From contig DCLA01000128.1 of the NCBI GenBank assembly GCA_002320815.1, positions 1 to 64,000 of the forward strand: 64,000 bases of DNA, in the 5' to 3' direction. Source of the stretch: Myxococcales bacterium UBA1660. Its GTDB lineage: Bacteria; Myxococcota_A; Polyangia; Polyangiales; Houyiibacteriaceae. Of the stretch, positions 1 through 9,748 are shown in pieces (within the stretch, counting starts at the first letter, position 1; each line of letters begins with the position of its first letter). The notes under the pieces are model-generated. The model was given only the letters and a program-made list of their open reading frames with translations. It had not been told where the DNA came from and made no database searches. Position numbers and translations under genes: made by a program.

Positions 1-1
1 C

Positions 2-532
2 ATCGTGGCCGCGACCAACCGCGATCTCGAGAAGGACGTCGAGGCCGGCCGCTTCCGCGCGGACCTCTTCTATCGGCTCAACGTGGTCCGCGTCCGGGTC
101 CCCCCGCTCCGGGAGCGCGGCAGCGACGTGCTCCTCCTGGCCGAGCTCTTCATCCGCCGCCTCGAACGGGCCCGTAACCGCGCCCTGCCCGCGATCAGCG
201 AAGAGGTGCGCGACGCGCTCCGCAACCACAGCTGGCCCGGCAACGTCCGCGAGCTGCAGAACTGCCTCGAGCGCGCGGTGACCCTGTCCCGGGGCGATTG
301 GATGGAGCTCGACGCCCTGCCCGAGGCGGTCCGCAAGGCCGTGGAGCTCCCCGCGGCCGCCGAACCCCAGGAAGAAGACGGCGAGCCCCTGTCCCTCCGG
401 GACCTCGAGCGGCGCTACGTAGAGCACATCCTGCGGGTCAACGAAGGCAACAAGACGGCCGCCGCCCGCGTTCTCGGCGTCGACCGCCGGACACTTCGGC
501 GTATGCTCCAGCGGTGGTCGACGAACGGGTGA
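2..532 (+). CDS. NtrC-type sigma-54 response regulator, C-terminal part (truncated by window edge)
   Basis: Only the last 176 codons are in the window; the frame is open through base 2. The visible part starts inside the AAA+ sigma-54 activation domain (VAATNRDLE, then FRADLFYRLNVV and PPLRERGSDV), continues through HSWPGNVRELQNCLERAV, and ends in a Fis-type helix-turn-helix (NKTAAARVLGVDRRTLRRML). This family uses ATP hydrolysis to remodel sigma-54 RNA polymerase at distant enhancers. The next gene begins in a GTGA overlap with this stop codon. Co-translation with the hybrid kinase suggests, as inference, that the kinase controls this regulator. The receiver domain would lie to the left and is not seen. 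Confidence 0.9.
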   Translation: MVAATNRDLEKDVEAGRFRADLFYRLNVVRVRVPPLRERGSDVLLLAELFIRRLERARNRALPAISEEVRDALRNHSWPGNVRELQNCLERAVTLSRGDWMELDALPEAVRKAVELPAAAEPQEEDGEPLSLRDLERRYVEHILRVNEGNKTAAARVLGVDRRTLRRMLQRWSTNG

Positions 533-3500
533 AGACGAGCGGTGACCGAGGGCCCAAGTCCTCGGCCGGAGACCCACGTCTCCACATCGTCGGTGTAGGT
601 GCCTCCGCGGGCGGGCTCGAGGCCCTCCGGGAGCTGATCGAGCACGTCGACGACCGCTCGATGGCCTTCGTGGTTGTCCAGCACCTGGCCCCCGAGCACG
701 AGACCATGATGGACCAGATCATGGCCCGGCACACCACCATGACGGTGGAGCTGGTCCATGACGGCGTGGAGGTCGAGGCGGGGCACCTCTACCTGATCCC
801 TCCGGGCAAGGAGATGATCATCTCCGGCGGGAAGCTCCTGCTCACCGATCGCGATCGAAACGAGCACCCCAACCTGCCCATCGACACCTTCTTCCGCTCC
901 CTGGCCCAGGAGCTCCGCGAGCGCGCCATCGCCATCGTGCTCAGCGGCACCGGGCAGGACGGCTCCCGCGGAATCCGCACCGTCCACGAGGCCGGGGGCC
1001 TGACCATCGCGCAGACCCCGGCGACCGCCCAGTTCGACTCGATGCCCCGGGCGGCGATCGAAACCGGCTGCGTCGACCTCGAGCTCTCGCCGAGCAAGAT
1101 GGCCCGCGCCCTGGCGCGCTACGGGCAGGTGGAGTCCGAGGGGGGCTCCGCGCTGAGCACGGCGGCCCCGAAGCGCGACCTGCAGAGCATCCTGGACACC
1201 CTGCGCCAGCGCTCGGGCATCGACTTCCGGCAGTACAAGGACTCGACCATCCTGCGGCGCCTCCAGCGCCGGATGACCCTCGGCCGCATCGACGACGTGA
1301 GCGAATACGCACGCCACATCGCCGATCATCCCGACGAGGCCGACGCCCTCTACCGGGATCTGCTGGTGGGTGTGACCCGCTTCTACCGGGACTCCGACGC
1401 CTGGGATCTCCTCGCCGGCCACATCGGGAACCTCGTCGACAAGATGACCCCGATGAGTGAGGACCTCCGGGTCTGGGTCGCCGGCTGCGCCACCGGGCCC
1501 GAGGCCTACACCATGGCCATCCTCTTCGCGGAAGCGTTCCGGAAGAAGAAGATGGAGCCGCGGGTGAAGATCTTCGCCACCGACGTGCATCGGCTCCTCC
1601 TCGAGCGCGCCAGCCAGGGGGTCTACGACGACGAGGCGTTGGCCGCGGTCCCCGACGACATCCGGAAGCGCTGGTTCCGCGAGACCCGCCCCGGCGCCTC
1701 GGTGGTCGCGCCGAGCCTGCGCGACATGGTGGTCTTCGCTCACCACGACGTCACCCGGGACCCGCCCTTCACTCGGCTCGACCTGCTCTCCTGCCGGAAC
1801 ATGCTGATCTACCTGCGCCCGGCGGCGCAGCAGCGGGTCCTGACCCTCTTCCACTTCGCGCTGAAGACCTCGGGGCTCCTGCTGCTCGGCCCCAGCGAGA
1901 GCCCCGGCAAGCTCGAGGACGAGTTCGTCTCCATCGACAACCGGTGGAAGCTCTACCGGAAGCGCCGCGACGTGCGCCTCCGCGGCGCGCTCCGCCAGCC
2001 CGAGGGCATCCGCACCCGGACCTCCGCACCCAACGCCGACCGCCACGATCCCGGCAATCGCGCCCGGGATCGGCTCCTGGCCCGCTTCGCGCCGCCCACC
2101 ATCCTGGTCGACGCCTCCGGTCGGGTGGAGCACACCCTCGTCGGCGGCGGCCGCTTCCTGGGCACGCCCGACGGCGCCTTCTCGCAGAACCTCCTGGACC
2201 TGGTGAAGGGCCAGCTCCGGACCGCCGTGTCCGCGGCGACCCACCGCGCCTGGCACAAGGGCGTCAACGCGACCTACCGGGACGTCGCCGTCCGCGTGGA
2301 CGGCGAGGACCGGATGCTCGACGTCATCGTCGAGCCGATGACCCCCGAAGCCGGCGACCAGAGCCCGCTGCTGGTCTCCTTCGTGCTCCAGGGCACGACC
2401 CCCGACGTCTCGCCGCGCCCGCGCGACACCGCGAGCATGGCGCAGGATCGCGTCAACGCCCTCGAGGATCAGCTCGCGGTCACCAAGGAGAACCTCCAGG
2501 CGGCCCTGGAGGAGATGGAGACCTCCAACGAGGAGCTCCAGGCGACCAACGAAGAGCTCATCGCCAGCAACGAGGAGCTCCAGAGCACCAACGAAGAGCT
2601 CAGCTCGGTCAACGAGGAGCTCGTCACGGTCAACGTCGAGCACAAGGAGAAGATCGCCGAGCTCCAGGCGGTCACCGCGGACCTCGAGAACCTGATGTCG
2701 AGCACCGAGGTCCACGTGCTCTTCCTGGACCATGAGCTGCGCATCCGGCGCTTCACCAGCCTCGCCGGCGAGCTCTTCCGGCTGCGCAAGAGCGACCTCG
2801 ATCGGCCCATCCAGGACTTCCGGCACCGCTTCGTCGACCAGGGCAACCTGCTGCAGGACATGAAGCGGGCGCTCCTCGACGGCGAGGCCTCGACCCGGGA
2901 CCTGGCGGTCTCGGGGAGCGACGACCGCTACCTGGTGCGGGTGCTCCCCTACCACCTCGAGGGCCACATCCAGGGCGTGGTCGTGACCCTCCTCGACGTC
3001 ACCGTATTGCGCGAGGCCCAGCAGATGGGCGAGCGGATGGCCGCGGTCATGGCCTCGACGCCGGACCTCATCGCCACCGCGTCCCCCGAGGGTCAGCTGC
3101 TCGACGTCAACGCCGGCGGCCGCGCGATGCTCGGCTTCGACGGGGACAGCGGCATCCCGGCGAAGTTCGAGGAGTTCTTCCCCGCGGACGTCCGCACCAT
3201 GATCAAGGAGGAGGCCATCCCGGCCGCTCTCGAGAAAGGCTCGTGGTTGGGCGACTCCGTCTTGCTGCGCGCCGACGGGCGCGAGGTCCCGGTCTCGCAG
3301 CTCATCCTCTCGCACCACGACGAGCGGACCGGCGAGCGCTTCCTGTCCACCATCGCCCGCGACATGACCGAGCTCGCCGAGCACGCGCGGCGCTTGGAGG
3401 AAGCCGACCGCCGCAAAGACGTCTTCCTGGCCACCCTCTCCCACGAGCTGCGCAACCCGCTCCACGCGATCCACACCGCGATGCAGCTCTTGGAGCGCAA

Positions 3501-4473
3501 CGGCGCCGGCATGCTCGATCGCGCCGCGCCGGTGATCACCCGCCAGGTCGCCAACCTGGAGCGCCTGCTCGAGGACCTCTTGGACGTCTCCCGGATCACC
3601 GCCGGTCAGGTGGTCCTCCGGCGCAAGAAGGTCGTCTTGCGCGACATCCTGCAGCCGGCCGTGGAAGCCGTGCGCACCAGCAACCCGGAGGCGAACATCT
3701 CGGTCGACGTCCCCGACGACCTGGACCTCGTCGCCGACCCCACGCGCCTGGAGCAGATGGTGGGCAACCTCCTCTCCAACGCGGTGAAGTACTCCCCCGA
3801 AGGGAGCCCGGTGAAGGTCCACGCCTCGAACGGCGGGCTCAACGTCGACATCGCGGTCGAAGATGTGGGCGAGGGGCTCGAGGACTCGGATCTGGAGCAC
3901 ATCTTCGAGCCCTTCGTCCGCGAGACCGGCCGCACCGAGAAGCCGGGCCTCGGCCTCGGCCTCGCGCTGGTGCGGCAGCTCGCGCGCCTCCACGGCGGCG
4001 AGATCCGCGCCTTCTCCGACGGCACCGACCAAGGCAGCCGCTTCGTCCTCTCGCTCCCCCGGGAGCAGCAGCGGCCGCCCTCGTCGGACCGCATGGAGAT
4101 GCCCCGCCGGACCGCCAACGGGAAGTGCGTCCTGGTCGTGGACGACAACGCGGACGCGGCGGCGATGCTCGGCGCGCTCCTCGAAGCCGAGGGCCACGAG
4201 GTGCACACCGCGACCACCCTCGCGGAGGGCTTCGAGGCGGTGGAGCGCCTCCGGCCCCAGATCGCCCTCGTCGACATCGGGCTGCCCGACGGCAGCGGCC
4301 TGGACATGGCCCGCGAGCTCGAGGAGAGCGAGCTCCGTCCGCCCGATCTCATCGCGGTGAGCGGCTACGGCCAGGCGGCGGACATCAAGAGCTCCCTCGA
4401 CGCCGGCTTCAACGCCCACGCGGTGAAGCCGGTGGGTCTGGACCAGCTGCGGCGACTCCTCTCCCCGAAGTGA
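529..4473 (+). CDS. CheB-CheR-PAS-PAS-histidine kinase-receiver hybrid protein
   Basis: A 1314-aa multidomain signalling protein. Order: CheB methylesterase (about 18-200; triad Ser26 in GASAGG, His52 in VVQHLAP, Asp144 in SGTGQDGS); CheR methyltransferase (about 217-480; SAM loop GCATGPEAY near 320, SCRNMLIYL); a long coiled coil of TNEEL/SNEEL heptads (about 640-725); two PAS-like regions (about 725-950); HisKA with phospho-acceptor His972 in SHELRNP; HATPase with N box Asn1084 and GLGLGL; receiver with Asp1205-1206, phospho-acceptor Asp1249 and Lys1300. The open frame extends upstream to 298, but that overlaps the previous gene in another frame. I chose GTG at 529, which overlaps the preceding TGA. 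No chemoreceptor is nearby, so the methylation substrate is unknown. CheB-CheR-kinase fusions are a known class. Confidence 0.93.
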   Translation: MKTSGDRGPKSSAGDPRLHIVGVGASAGGLEALRELIEHVDDRSMAFVVVQHLAPEHETMMDQIMARHTTMTVELVHDGVEVEAGHLYLIPPGKEMIISGGKLLLTDRDRNEHPNLPIDTFFRSLAQELRERAIAIVLSGTGQDGSRGIRTVHEAGGLTIAQTPATAQFDSMPRAAIETGCVDLELSPSKMARALARYGQVESEGGSALSTAAPKRDLQSILDTLRQRSGIDFRQYKDSTILRRLQRRMTLGRIDDVSEYARHIADHPDEADALYRDLLVGVTRFYRDSDAWDLLAGHIGNLVDKMTPMSEDLRVWVAGCATGPEAYTMAILFAEAFRKKKMEPRVKIFATDVHRLLLERASQGVYDDEALAAVPDDIRKRWFRETRPGASVVAPSLRDMVVFAHHDVTRDPPFTRLDLLSCRNMLIYLRPAAQQRVLTLFHFALKTSGLLLLGPSESPGKLEDEFVSIDNRWKLYRKRRDVRLRGALRQPEGIRTRTSAPNADRHDPGNRARDRLLARFAPPTILVDASGRVEHTLVGGGRFLGTPDGAFSQNLLDLVKGQLRTAVSAATHRAWHKGVNATYRDVAVRVDGEDRMLDVIVEPMTPEAGDQSPLLVSFVLQGTTPDVSPRPRDTASMAQDRVNALEDQLAVTKENLQAALEEMETSNEELQATNEELIASNEELQSTNEELSSVNEELVTVNVEHKEKIAELQAVTADLENLMSSTEVHVLFLDHELRIRRFTSLAGELFRLRKSDLDRPIQDFRHRFVDQGNLLQDMKRALLDGEASTRDLAVSGSDDRYLVRVLPYHLEGHIQGVVVTLLDVTVLREAQQMGERMAAVMASTPDLIATASPEGQLLDVNAGGRAMLGFDGDSGIPAKFEEFFPADVRTMIKEEAIPAALEKGSWLGDSVLLRADGREVPVSQLILSHHDERTGERFLSTIARDMTELAEHARRLEEADRRKDVFLATLSHELRNPLHAIHTAMQLLERNGAGMLDRAAPVITRQVANLERLLEDLLDVSRITAGQVVLRRKKVVLRDILQPAVEAVRTSNPEANISVDVPDDLDLVADPTRLEQMVGNLLSNAVKYSPEGSPVKVHASNGGLNVDIAVEDVGEGLEDSDLEHIFEPFVRETGRTEKPGLGLGLALVRQLARLHGGEIRAFSDGTDQGSRFVLSLPREQQRPPSSDRMEMPRRTANGKCVLVVDDNADAAAMLGALLEAEGHEVHTATTLAEGFEAVERLRPQIALVDIGLPDGSGLDMARELEESELRPPDLIAVSGYGQAADIKSSLDAGFNAHAVKPVGLDQLRRLLSPK

Positions 4474-4531
4474 GGCGCGGCTTTCGCCCAGACGTTTGTA
4501 TCGTTCGGCAGGGCCGAAGCGTCTCCCGGGC

Positions 4532-5425
4532 GTGTCGGATCCCCAGCTGAACTACAACCACCTCTACTACTTCCACGTCGTCGCCTCCGAGGGCTCCCTC
4601 GCCGCGGCCTCCCGCGAGCTGGGCGTCACCCAGCCCACCATCAGCGAGCAGATCCGGACGCTGGAAGACACGCTGGGCTCCCGGCTCTTCGATCGCAGCA
4701 GCGGCCGCCTCCGCCTGAACGAGGCCGGCCGGCTCCTGCACCGCGAGACCACGGCGATGTTCCGCATCGGCCACCGCATCTCGCGCCGCTTCGGCAACGG
4801 CTACGACGAGCCCCGGGAGGTCCTGATGGTCGGCGTCTCCTCGTCGGTGGGTCGCTCCTTCGCCGCCGACTACCTGCTGCCTCTCTTTCACGACGAGGAG
4901 GCCGTGGTCCGTCTCCGCGACGGCGACTACGCCTACATGATCCGGGACCTCCTGGCCTGGGAGCTCGAGCTGGTCCTGGCCGACGAGCTCCCCGAGAACC
5001 CCGAGGAGCGCGGCCTGGTGGTGCGCACCCTGCGCCGCTCGCCGATGGTGGTCCTCTCCGCGGTCGGGACCGAGACCGCGCCCTTCCCTGGCATCTTCGA
5101 GCGCCACGGGCTGATGCACTACCTGCCCGGCACCCGGCGCCGCTTCGACCTGGACCAGTACCTCCTGGGCCAGGGCCTCACCGCCAAGGTCTACGGCGAG
5201 ACCAACGACATCGGCCTGATGCTCTCGGCGACCCGGGCCAACCATTGCATCTGCGTGGTCCCCCAGACGGCCATCGGCGGCGCGGTCGAGCGCGAGGAGC
5301 TGCGGGTGGTCGGTGAGCTCCCGGCGCCGGAGGCGGAGGTCTACGCCATCTACCACGCCAAGGAGACCCCGGCGCGAGTCTCGGCCGCCATCGAGCGTCT
5401 GGTCGGGGCGAACGGTCCCGTTTGA
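4532..5425 (+). CDS. LysR-family transcriptional regulator, NhaR-like
   Basis: A 297-aa LysR-type regulator. The N-terminal winged HTH reads LNYNHLYYFHVVASEGS then LGVTQPTISEQIRTLE. The LNYNHLYYF opening matches the NhaR branch, which regulates Na+/H+ antiporter and biofilm genes in enterobacteria. The rest fits the LysR effector-binding fold. I chose GTG at 4532 because it leaves the same short N-terminus as NhaR; a TTG at 4496 would add 12 residues. It follows the hybrid kinase by 58 bp on the same strand. No antiporter gene is visible, so its target is unknown. I see no clear ribosome-binding site. Confidence 0.85.
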   Translation: MSDPQLNYNHLYYFHVVASEGSLAAASRELGVTQPTISEQIRTLEDTLGSRLFDRSSGRLRLNEAGRLLHRETTAMFRIGHRISRRFGNGYDEPREVLMVGVSSSVGRSFAADYLLPLFHDEEAVVRLRDGDYAYMIRDLLAWELELVLADELPENPEERGLVVRTLRRSPMVVLSAVGTETAPFPGIFERHGLMHYLPGTRRRFDLDQYLLGQGLTAKVYGETNDIGLMLSATRANHCICVVPQTAIGGAVEREELRVVGELPAPEAEVYAIYHAKETPARVSAAIERLVGANGPV

Positions 5426-5543
5426 AAGGTGGGGCGGGGCGCCACGTTCCGCGCCATGCTGTCACGAGTGGCGCGCTTGCTGACCTTTCCGTAGCGGATC
5501 ATCGGCGCTTCTGAAGGCATGGTCAGTGCATGGGTACTTTTCC

Positions 5544-5930
5544 ATGACCACCCCTTCCCTCCGCGTCCTCCTGGTGGACGACGATCCGGACTCGCGAGAA
5601 CTCCTCGCGATGTATCTCCGTGGGCGGGGCCTGGAGGTCTCGACCGCCGAGGATTGCTCCGACGCCGCCGCCGTCTTCGGCTCCTTCACCCCCGACGTCG
5701 CCGTCGTCGATCTGACCCTGCCCGATGGCGACGGCTGTGACCTCGGCGCCTCGTTCCGCGCCCAGAACCAGCGCCTCCGCTTGGTGGCCCTCTCTGGCCA
5801 CGCCGGCAGCGACTACCGCTCGCGGACCCGCGACGCCGGCTTCGACGAGTACCTGGTGAAGCCGGTGGATCCCAACCGGATCTTCTCGGTGATCTCCGCC
5901 GGTCCGCTGGTCGCCGCCACCGCGAGCTGA
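5544..5930 (+). CDS. Single-domain response regulator (receiver only)
   Basis: A 128-aa stand-alone receiver (CheY-like) domain: LLVDDDPDSREL near the N-terminus holds the acidic pair, VVDLTLPDGDG the phospho-acceptor Asp, and the conserved Ser (ALSGHAG) and Lys (YLVKPVD) follow. There is no output domain, so it must act by protein-protein contact or in a phosphorelay. Its sequence resembles the receiver at the end of the CheB-CheR hybrid upstream, so it may draw phosphate from that kinase (inference). ATG 5544 gives a compact receiver; a GTG at 5526 would add six residues. Confidence 0.85.
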   Translation: MTTPSLRVLLVDDDPDSRELLAMYLRGRGLEVSTAEDCSDAAAVFGSFTPDVAVVDLTLPDGDGCDLGASFRAQNQRLRLVALSGHAGSDYRSRTRDAGFDEYLVKPVDPNRIFSVISAGPLVAATAS

Positions 5931-5985
5931 CGCCCCCTCGAAGCCGAGTTGATGCCGCCCCGAGCGGCTGATACGTCAGGGCGCA

Positions 5986-7077
5986 ATGGAAGCTGCGTCC
6001 ACCGAGTCCATCCCCGTCGTCGACCTGGCCGATCTCCGGAGCGAGGGCGGCCCCGAGCGCGCCGCCGCCGCCTTGAGGCGAGCCTTCGGCGAGTTCGGTC
6101 TGGTCTACGTCCAGAACCACGGCGTCGACACCGAGGTCCTCGAGCGCTTCTACGACGACTGGGTCGAGCTCACCCAACGCTCCGAAGAAGAGAAGCGCTC
6201 CTGGGCCCGGGCCGACGTCTGGTACCAGCGCGGCTGGACCCCGCCCAACACCGAGCAGGCCGTCGTGGCCGGCGGGCAGCCGGACTTCAAGGAGTGCTAC
6301 TTCGCGGCGCCCATGGCCCTCGACGAGCGCTGCCGCCTGATGTTCCCGGAGATCTACGCCGAGAACAGCTGGCCCCAGGGCGCCGACCGCTTCCGCGACG
6401 ACTACCTCGCCCTGGGCAAGGCGGTCCACGAGGTGGGCATGGACCTGCTCCGAGGCTGCGCCAGCGCCCTGGATCTGCCCAGCGACATCTTCAGCGCGGC
6501 CACCGAGGGCGGGCCCCACGTGACCCGCGCCCTGCGCTACCTGGCCCTCGACGACCAGCAGGTGGGCACCAGCATCCTGTGGGGCGAGGAGCACACGGAC
6601 TTCAACCTGCTGACCCTCCTGCCCGGCGGCCGCTTCTACGACCCCGCCGGCAAGCGCTGCGAGCGCCCCGACGCGGCCAGCGGTCTCTACCTCCGCGCCC
6701 GGGCCACCGCCGAGCACCCCAAGGGCCGCATGGTCCACGGCAAGCCGCCCGCCGGCTGCCTGGTCGCCCAGGTCGGGCAGCAGCTCGAGATCCTCACCGG
6801 CGGCGTCTTCCAGGCGACTCCCCACGTGATCACCCCGCCGAAGCAGCCGGGCTACACCCGCACCGCGCTGGCCCACTTCATCCACCTGCACTCCGAGCGT
6901 CGCCTCTTCCCCCACGACCGCTTCCTCAGCGAGGAGACCATCCTGGCCTACGGGCCGCCGGTGCTCGCGGGGACCTACGGGCTCAAGACCCTGGTGGACA
7001 TCGGGCTCGCGCCGAAGACCGCGCTGAACAAGCTCGGGTACCACCACTACGACCGCCTGGCCGACGCGCGTAGCTGA
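5986..7077 (+). CDS. 2-oxoglutarate/Fe(II)-dependent oxygenase, isopenicillin-N-synthase-like
   Basis: 363 aa with the two-part architecture of plant-type dioxygenases. The N-terminal DIOX_N region (IPVVDLADL, then FGEFGLVYVQNHGV) is followed by the jelly-roll catalytic domain. Iron ligands are visible as His203 and Asp205 in EEHTDFNLLTLL and distal His280 in QATPHVI. Arg in PGYTRTALAHF is the likely 2-oxoglutarate-binding residue. Relatives hydroxylate or desaturate small molecules or close rings; the substrate cannot be read from sequence. The gene stands alone and ends at a strong hairpin shared with the convergent neighbour. The family assignment is firm, the reaction unknown. Confidence 0.85.
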   Translation: MEAASTESIPVVDLADLRSEGGPERAAAALRRAFGEFGLVYVQNHGVDTEVLERFYDDWVELTQRSEEEKRSWARADVWYQRGWTPPNTEQAVVAGGQPDFKECYFAAPMALDERCRLMFPEIYAENSWPQGADRFRDDYLALGKAVHEVGMDLLRGCASALDLPSDIFSAATEGGPHVTRALRYLALDDQQVGTSILWGEEHTDFNLLTLLPGGRFYDPAGKRCERPDAASGLYLRARATAEHPKGRMVHGKPPAGCLVAQVGQQLEILTGGVFQATPHVITPPKQPGYTRTALAHFIHLHSERRLFPHDRFLSEETILAYGPPVLAGTYGLKTLVDIGLAPKTALNKLGYHHYDRLADARS

Positions 7078-7205
7078 GGGAAGCGGGCAGCTGAGGGAAG
7101 CGGGAGGCGAGAAGGCGTCCCGCCGAACGCGGGGCGAGAGAAGAGGCAAGGGCATCCCGCCTGCGGCGGGGGCAGGGGCATCCCGCCGGTGGCGGGGGCA
7201 GGGGA
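7078..7205 (+). repeat. Short direct repeats with small hairpins after the oxygenase gene
   Basis: The end of the oxygenase gene is echoed just downstream (agctgagggaagcggg occurs twice, at about 7073 and 7089). Further on, two tandem units begin gggcatcccgcc and end ggcgggggcag (about 7150-7203); each can fold as cccgcc/ggcggg with a 3-nt loop. This looks like slippage-generated noncoding sequence ahead of the terminator at 7206. No gene is seen here. Confidence 0.5.
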
Positions 7206-7248
7206 GCAGGTCTCGAAACGCGGCCTTCGGCCTGTTTCGTCGACCTGC
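7206..7248. terminator. Long hairpin between convergent genes
   Basis: Nested inverted repeat: gcaggtc (7206-7212) pairs with gacctgc (7242-7248), cgaaac (7214-7219) with gtttcg (7234-7239), and ggcc with ggcc around a ttc loop. It separates the plus-strand oxygenase from the minus-strand gene ending at 7248 and would serve both directions. There is no U-tract. Confidence 0.6.
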
Positions 7249-8051
7249 TAGCGCGGGGCTGGGATGCTCGGCCTCGGGGGGGGACCCGCGCGGCGGACCA
7301 GGTCGAAGACGTGGCGGGGGATGGTCACCGAGGGGCCGGGGCCGAAGGGGTTCAGGTAGAGCGCGTCCACCTGGGTCTGCCGGGTGATCTCGGCGCAGAG
7401 GCCCTCGCCGTTGACCACCATGCGGCGCACCTGCTGGCGCAGCTCGGGCTCCAGCATGTTCACGAAGCCGTTGTAGGAGTCGGGGGTGGTGCAGGCCACG
7501 CTGGGCTGCTGGAAGCCGTCGTGGCCGGCCTTGGCGATCATCCGGCCGTCGGCGAAGAGCGGGATGTACCAGCTCTCCAGCGCGCGCATCCGCGCCAGGA
7601 GCTCCGGCTGCTGCTCCCACGCCGCGGTGCCCACCACGGCGCGCTCGAAGGAGATGGCCTCGGCCCAGCCGATGAGCCGGTCGAAGCCGGAGCGGTCGAA
7701 GTCCAGCCGGTCCTCGTCGTAGCCGCCGCCGTTGACCACCACATAGCTGGCGACCTCCGGGAGCCGGCGGAAGAGCGCGTCGCCGCGGACGCCGCTCACG
7801 TAGGTCCCCAGGAGGATCCCGTTGCGGGTCGCCTGGATGGCCGTCCCCTGCTCGGAGAAGATCCAGACCTCGTCGTTGGGCACCTGGGTCCGCGGACCGA
7901 GGGAGACCTTGCGAGCGGCGGACACCTCCGCGCCCTCGAAGAGCTGGATGGGCGCCAGCCACTCTTTGTGGCTCATGAAGGCGCGGAGCACCTCGTTGGC
8001 GTCCGCTTCCCCGCGAGCCTGAGCCAGGCGGACGGCTCGCGGACGGGACAT
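7248..8051 (-). CDS. Conserved hypothetical protein with SseB-like features
   Basis: 267 aa, soluble, no signal peptide. It contains SHKEWLAPIQLFEG and PNDEVWIFSEQGTAIQ near the N-terminus and DALYLNPFGPGPSVTIPRHVF near the C-terminus. This pattern loosely recalls SseB-family proteins, but the match is weak. ATG 8051 is preferred; an in-frame ATG at 8069 adds a Pro-rich MIPPPP extension. It lies 47 bp downstream of the BoxD-like dehydrogenase on the same strand and may be co-transcribed. Function unknown. Confidence 0.6.
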   Translation of the reverse strand: MSRPRAVRLAQARGEADANEVLRAFMSHKEWLAPIQLFEGAEVSAARKVSLGPRTQVPNDEVWIFSEQGTAIQATRNGILLGTYVSGVRGDALFRRLPEVASYVVVNGGGYDEDRLDFDRSGFDRLIGWAEAISFERAVVGTAAWEQQPELLARMRALESWYIPLFADGRMIAKAGHDGFQQPSVACTTPDSYNGFVNMLEPELRQQVRRMVVNGEGLCAEITRQTQVDALYLNPFGPGPSVTIPRHVFDLVRRAGPPPRPSIPAPR

Positions 8052-8098
8052 GGGCGGGGGCGGAATCATGCGTACGGCGGGCCGGAGGCCCGGCGGCA

Positions 8099-9649
<1,551 letters not shown>

Positions 9650-9748
9650 CCACCCTGTCTGCGCGACCCGCCCCCGTGAACCAATGAGTTCCCTCTCGCG
9701 AGGCGGCTTCTCCTTCTCATCGGAGCCCGCGGCGGGTATGCCTCCCCG

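Noticed and set aside
298..528. N-terminal extension of the CheB-CheR hybrid from 298
   Set aside because: It overlaps the NtrC-type gene in another frame and is Arg/Pro/Gly-rich with no homology; the GTGA overlap at 529 is a better start.
415..4419. Very long minus-strand open frame opposite the CheB-CheR hybrid
   Set aside because: Antisense shadow typical of high-G+C codon usage. The plus strand encodes clear domains with intact catalytic residues; the minus-strand product has none.
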